A stretch of DNA of 64,000 bases from Brenneria bubanii (GTDB taxonomy: Bacteria; Pseudomonadota; Gammaproteobacteria; Enterobacterales; Enterobacteriaceae), in contig NZ_JAKMAJ010000004.1 of assembly GCF_022378355.1 (NCBI RefSeq), positions 186,001-250,000 of the forward strand, read 5' to 3'. Each line of letters starts with the position of its first letter. Positions within the stretch are counted from its first letter, which is position 1. This document shows, piece after piece, positions 63,914 to 64,000 of this stretch. A program made the position numbers and the translations under genes. The notes beneath the pieces are model-generated. The model had not been told where the DNA came from. It did no database searches and saw only the letters and a program-made list of their open reading frames with translations.

Positions 63914-64000
63914 TGAATGGTAGCGAGACGACGGTCGCCCGCGGCCGGTCAGGCGCCGGGGCGGTGCTGAAATGGCTTGCGACGCATTCGAGCGTCGCTT
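63913..64000 (+). CDS. ABC transporter permease, GsiD/DppC-like (3' end beyond window)
   Basis: The first 29 codons are visible, starting MNGSETTVARGRSG and entering VLKWLATHSSVA, consistent with the cytoplasmic N-terminus of a DppC-type permease. The ATG overlaps the previous stop (TGATG). Identification relies mainly on its position as the second permease of the importer. Confidence 0.6.
   Translation, partial: MNGSETTVARGRSGAGAVLKWLATHSSVA

Overview
The window reads as a chromosomal stretch of a plant- or soil-associated member of the Enterobacterales, most like Pectobacteriaceae such as Brenneria. This is an inference from close family resemblance of LpxP, AstCADBE, HisQMP, CitCDEFXG and YqjH to enterobacterial proteins, from the high-GC coding style with AT-rich intergenic DNA, and from a secreted tannase/feruloyl-esterase-type enzyme. 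No rRNA, tRNA, insertion sequence, prophage or CRISPR array was seen. Nearly everything is catabolism, uptake and its local regulation.

Region 1 (1-15130) is a myo-inositol utilisation island: a truncated sugar-porter gene, a Gfo/Idh/MocA dehydrogenase, iolE, iolD, the RpiR-type regulator iolR, iolB, iolA (mmsA), iolC fused to a DUF2090 aldolase-like domain, then iolG and an IolH/IolI-like isomerase. Three intergenic regions carry the same composite element: a GGAAT-N4-ATTCC palindrome followed 3-5 bases later by a CRP-like site. Together these genes could take inositol through 2-keto-inositol, diketo-inositol, 5-deoxyglucuronate and the 2-deoxy-5-keto-gluconate phosphate to malonic semialdehyde and a triose phosphate.

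Region 2 (15541-28723) begins with lpxP (lipid A acyltransferase) and an M20 N-carbamoylase-type amidohydrolase. An eight-gene operon follows: a ThDP enzyme, an aldehyde dehydrogenase, an RraA-fold protein lacking the usual arginine, and a complete Dpp/Opp-type ABC importer. A convergent LysR gene ends two bases from it. The substrate cannot be read from the sequence; this is the best candidate for an undescribed pathway.

Region 3 (28724-39129) is the arginine succinyltransferase pathway astCADBE followed directly by hisQ, hisM and hisP homologues with no binding-protein gene. Upstream lie a sigma-54 promoter match, an ARG-box-like palindrome and NtrC-like half sites. astE carries a perfect in-frame 27-bp tandem duplication. 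A D-2-hydroxyacid dehydrogenase follows convergently.

Region 4 (39295-45849) is mixed: the secreted tannase-family esterase, a deletion remnant of a short-chain dehydrogenase, yqjH with a PadR gene resembling yqjI but lacking its nickel-binding tail, a cytochrome b561 and an amidase.

Region 5 (45931-56699) is a citrate fermentation locus: citS-type transporter, a fumarylacetoacetate-hydrolase-family gene, citCDEFXG and a small alpha/beta hydrolase on the minus strand, with the citAB two-component genes divergent. No oxaloacetate decarboxylase pump genes are present; the FAH-family protein may fill that step.

Region 6 (56766-64000) pairs a fused double-ATPase, an M81 (MlrC-like) metallopeptidase and a ROK regulator on the minus strand with a divergent binding protein and two permeases (the second truncated by the window end): a self-contained peptide uptake and hydrolysis module of unknown substrate.
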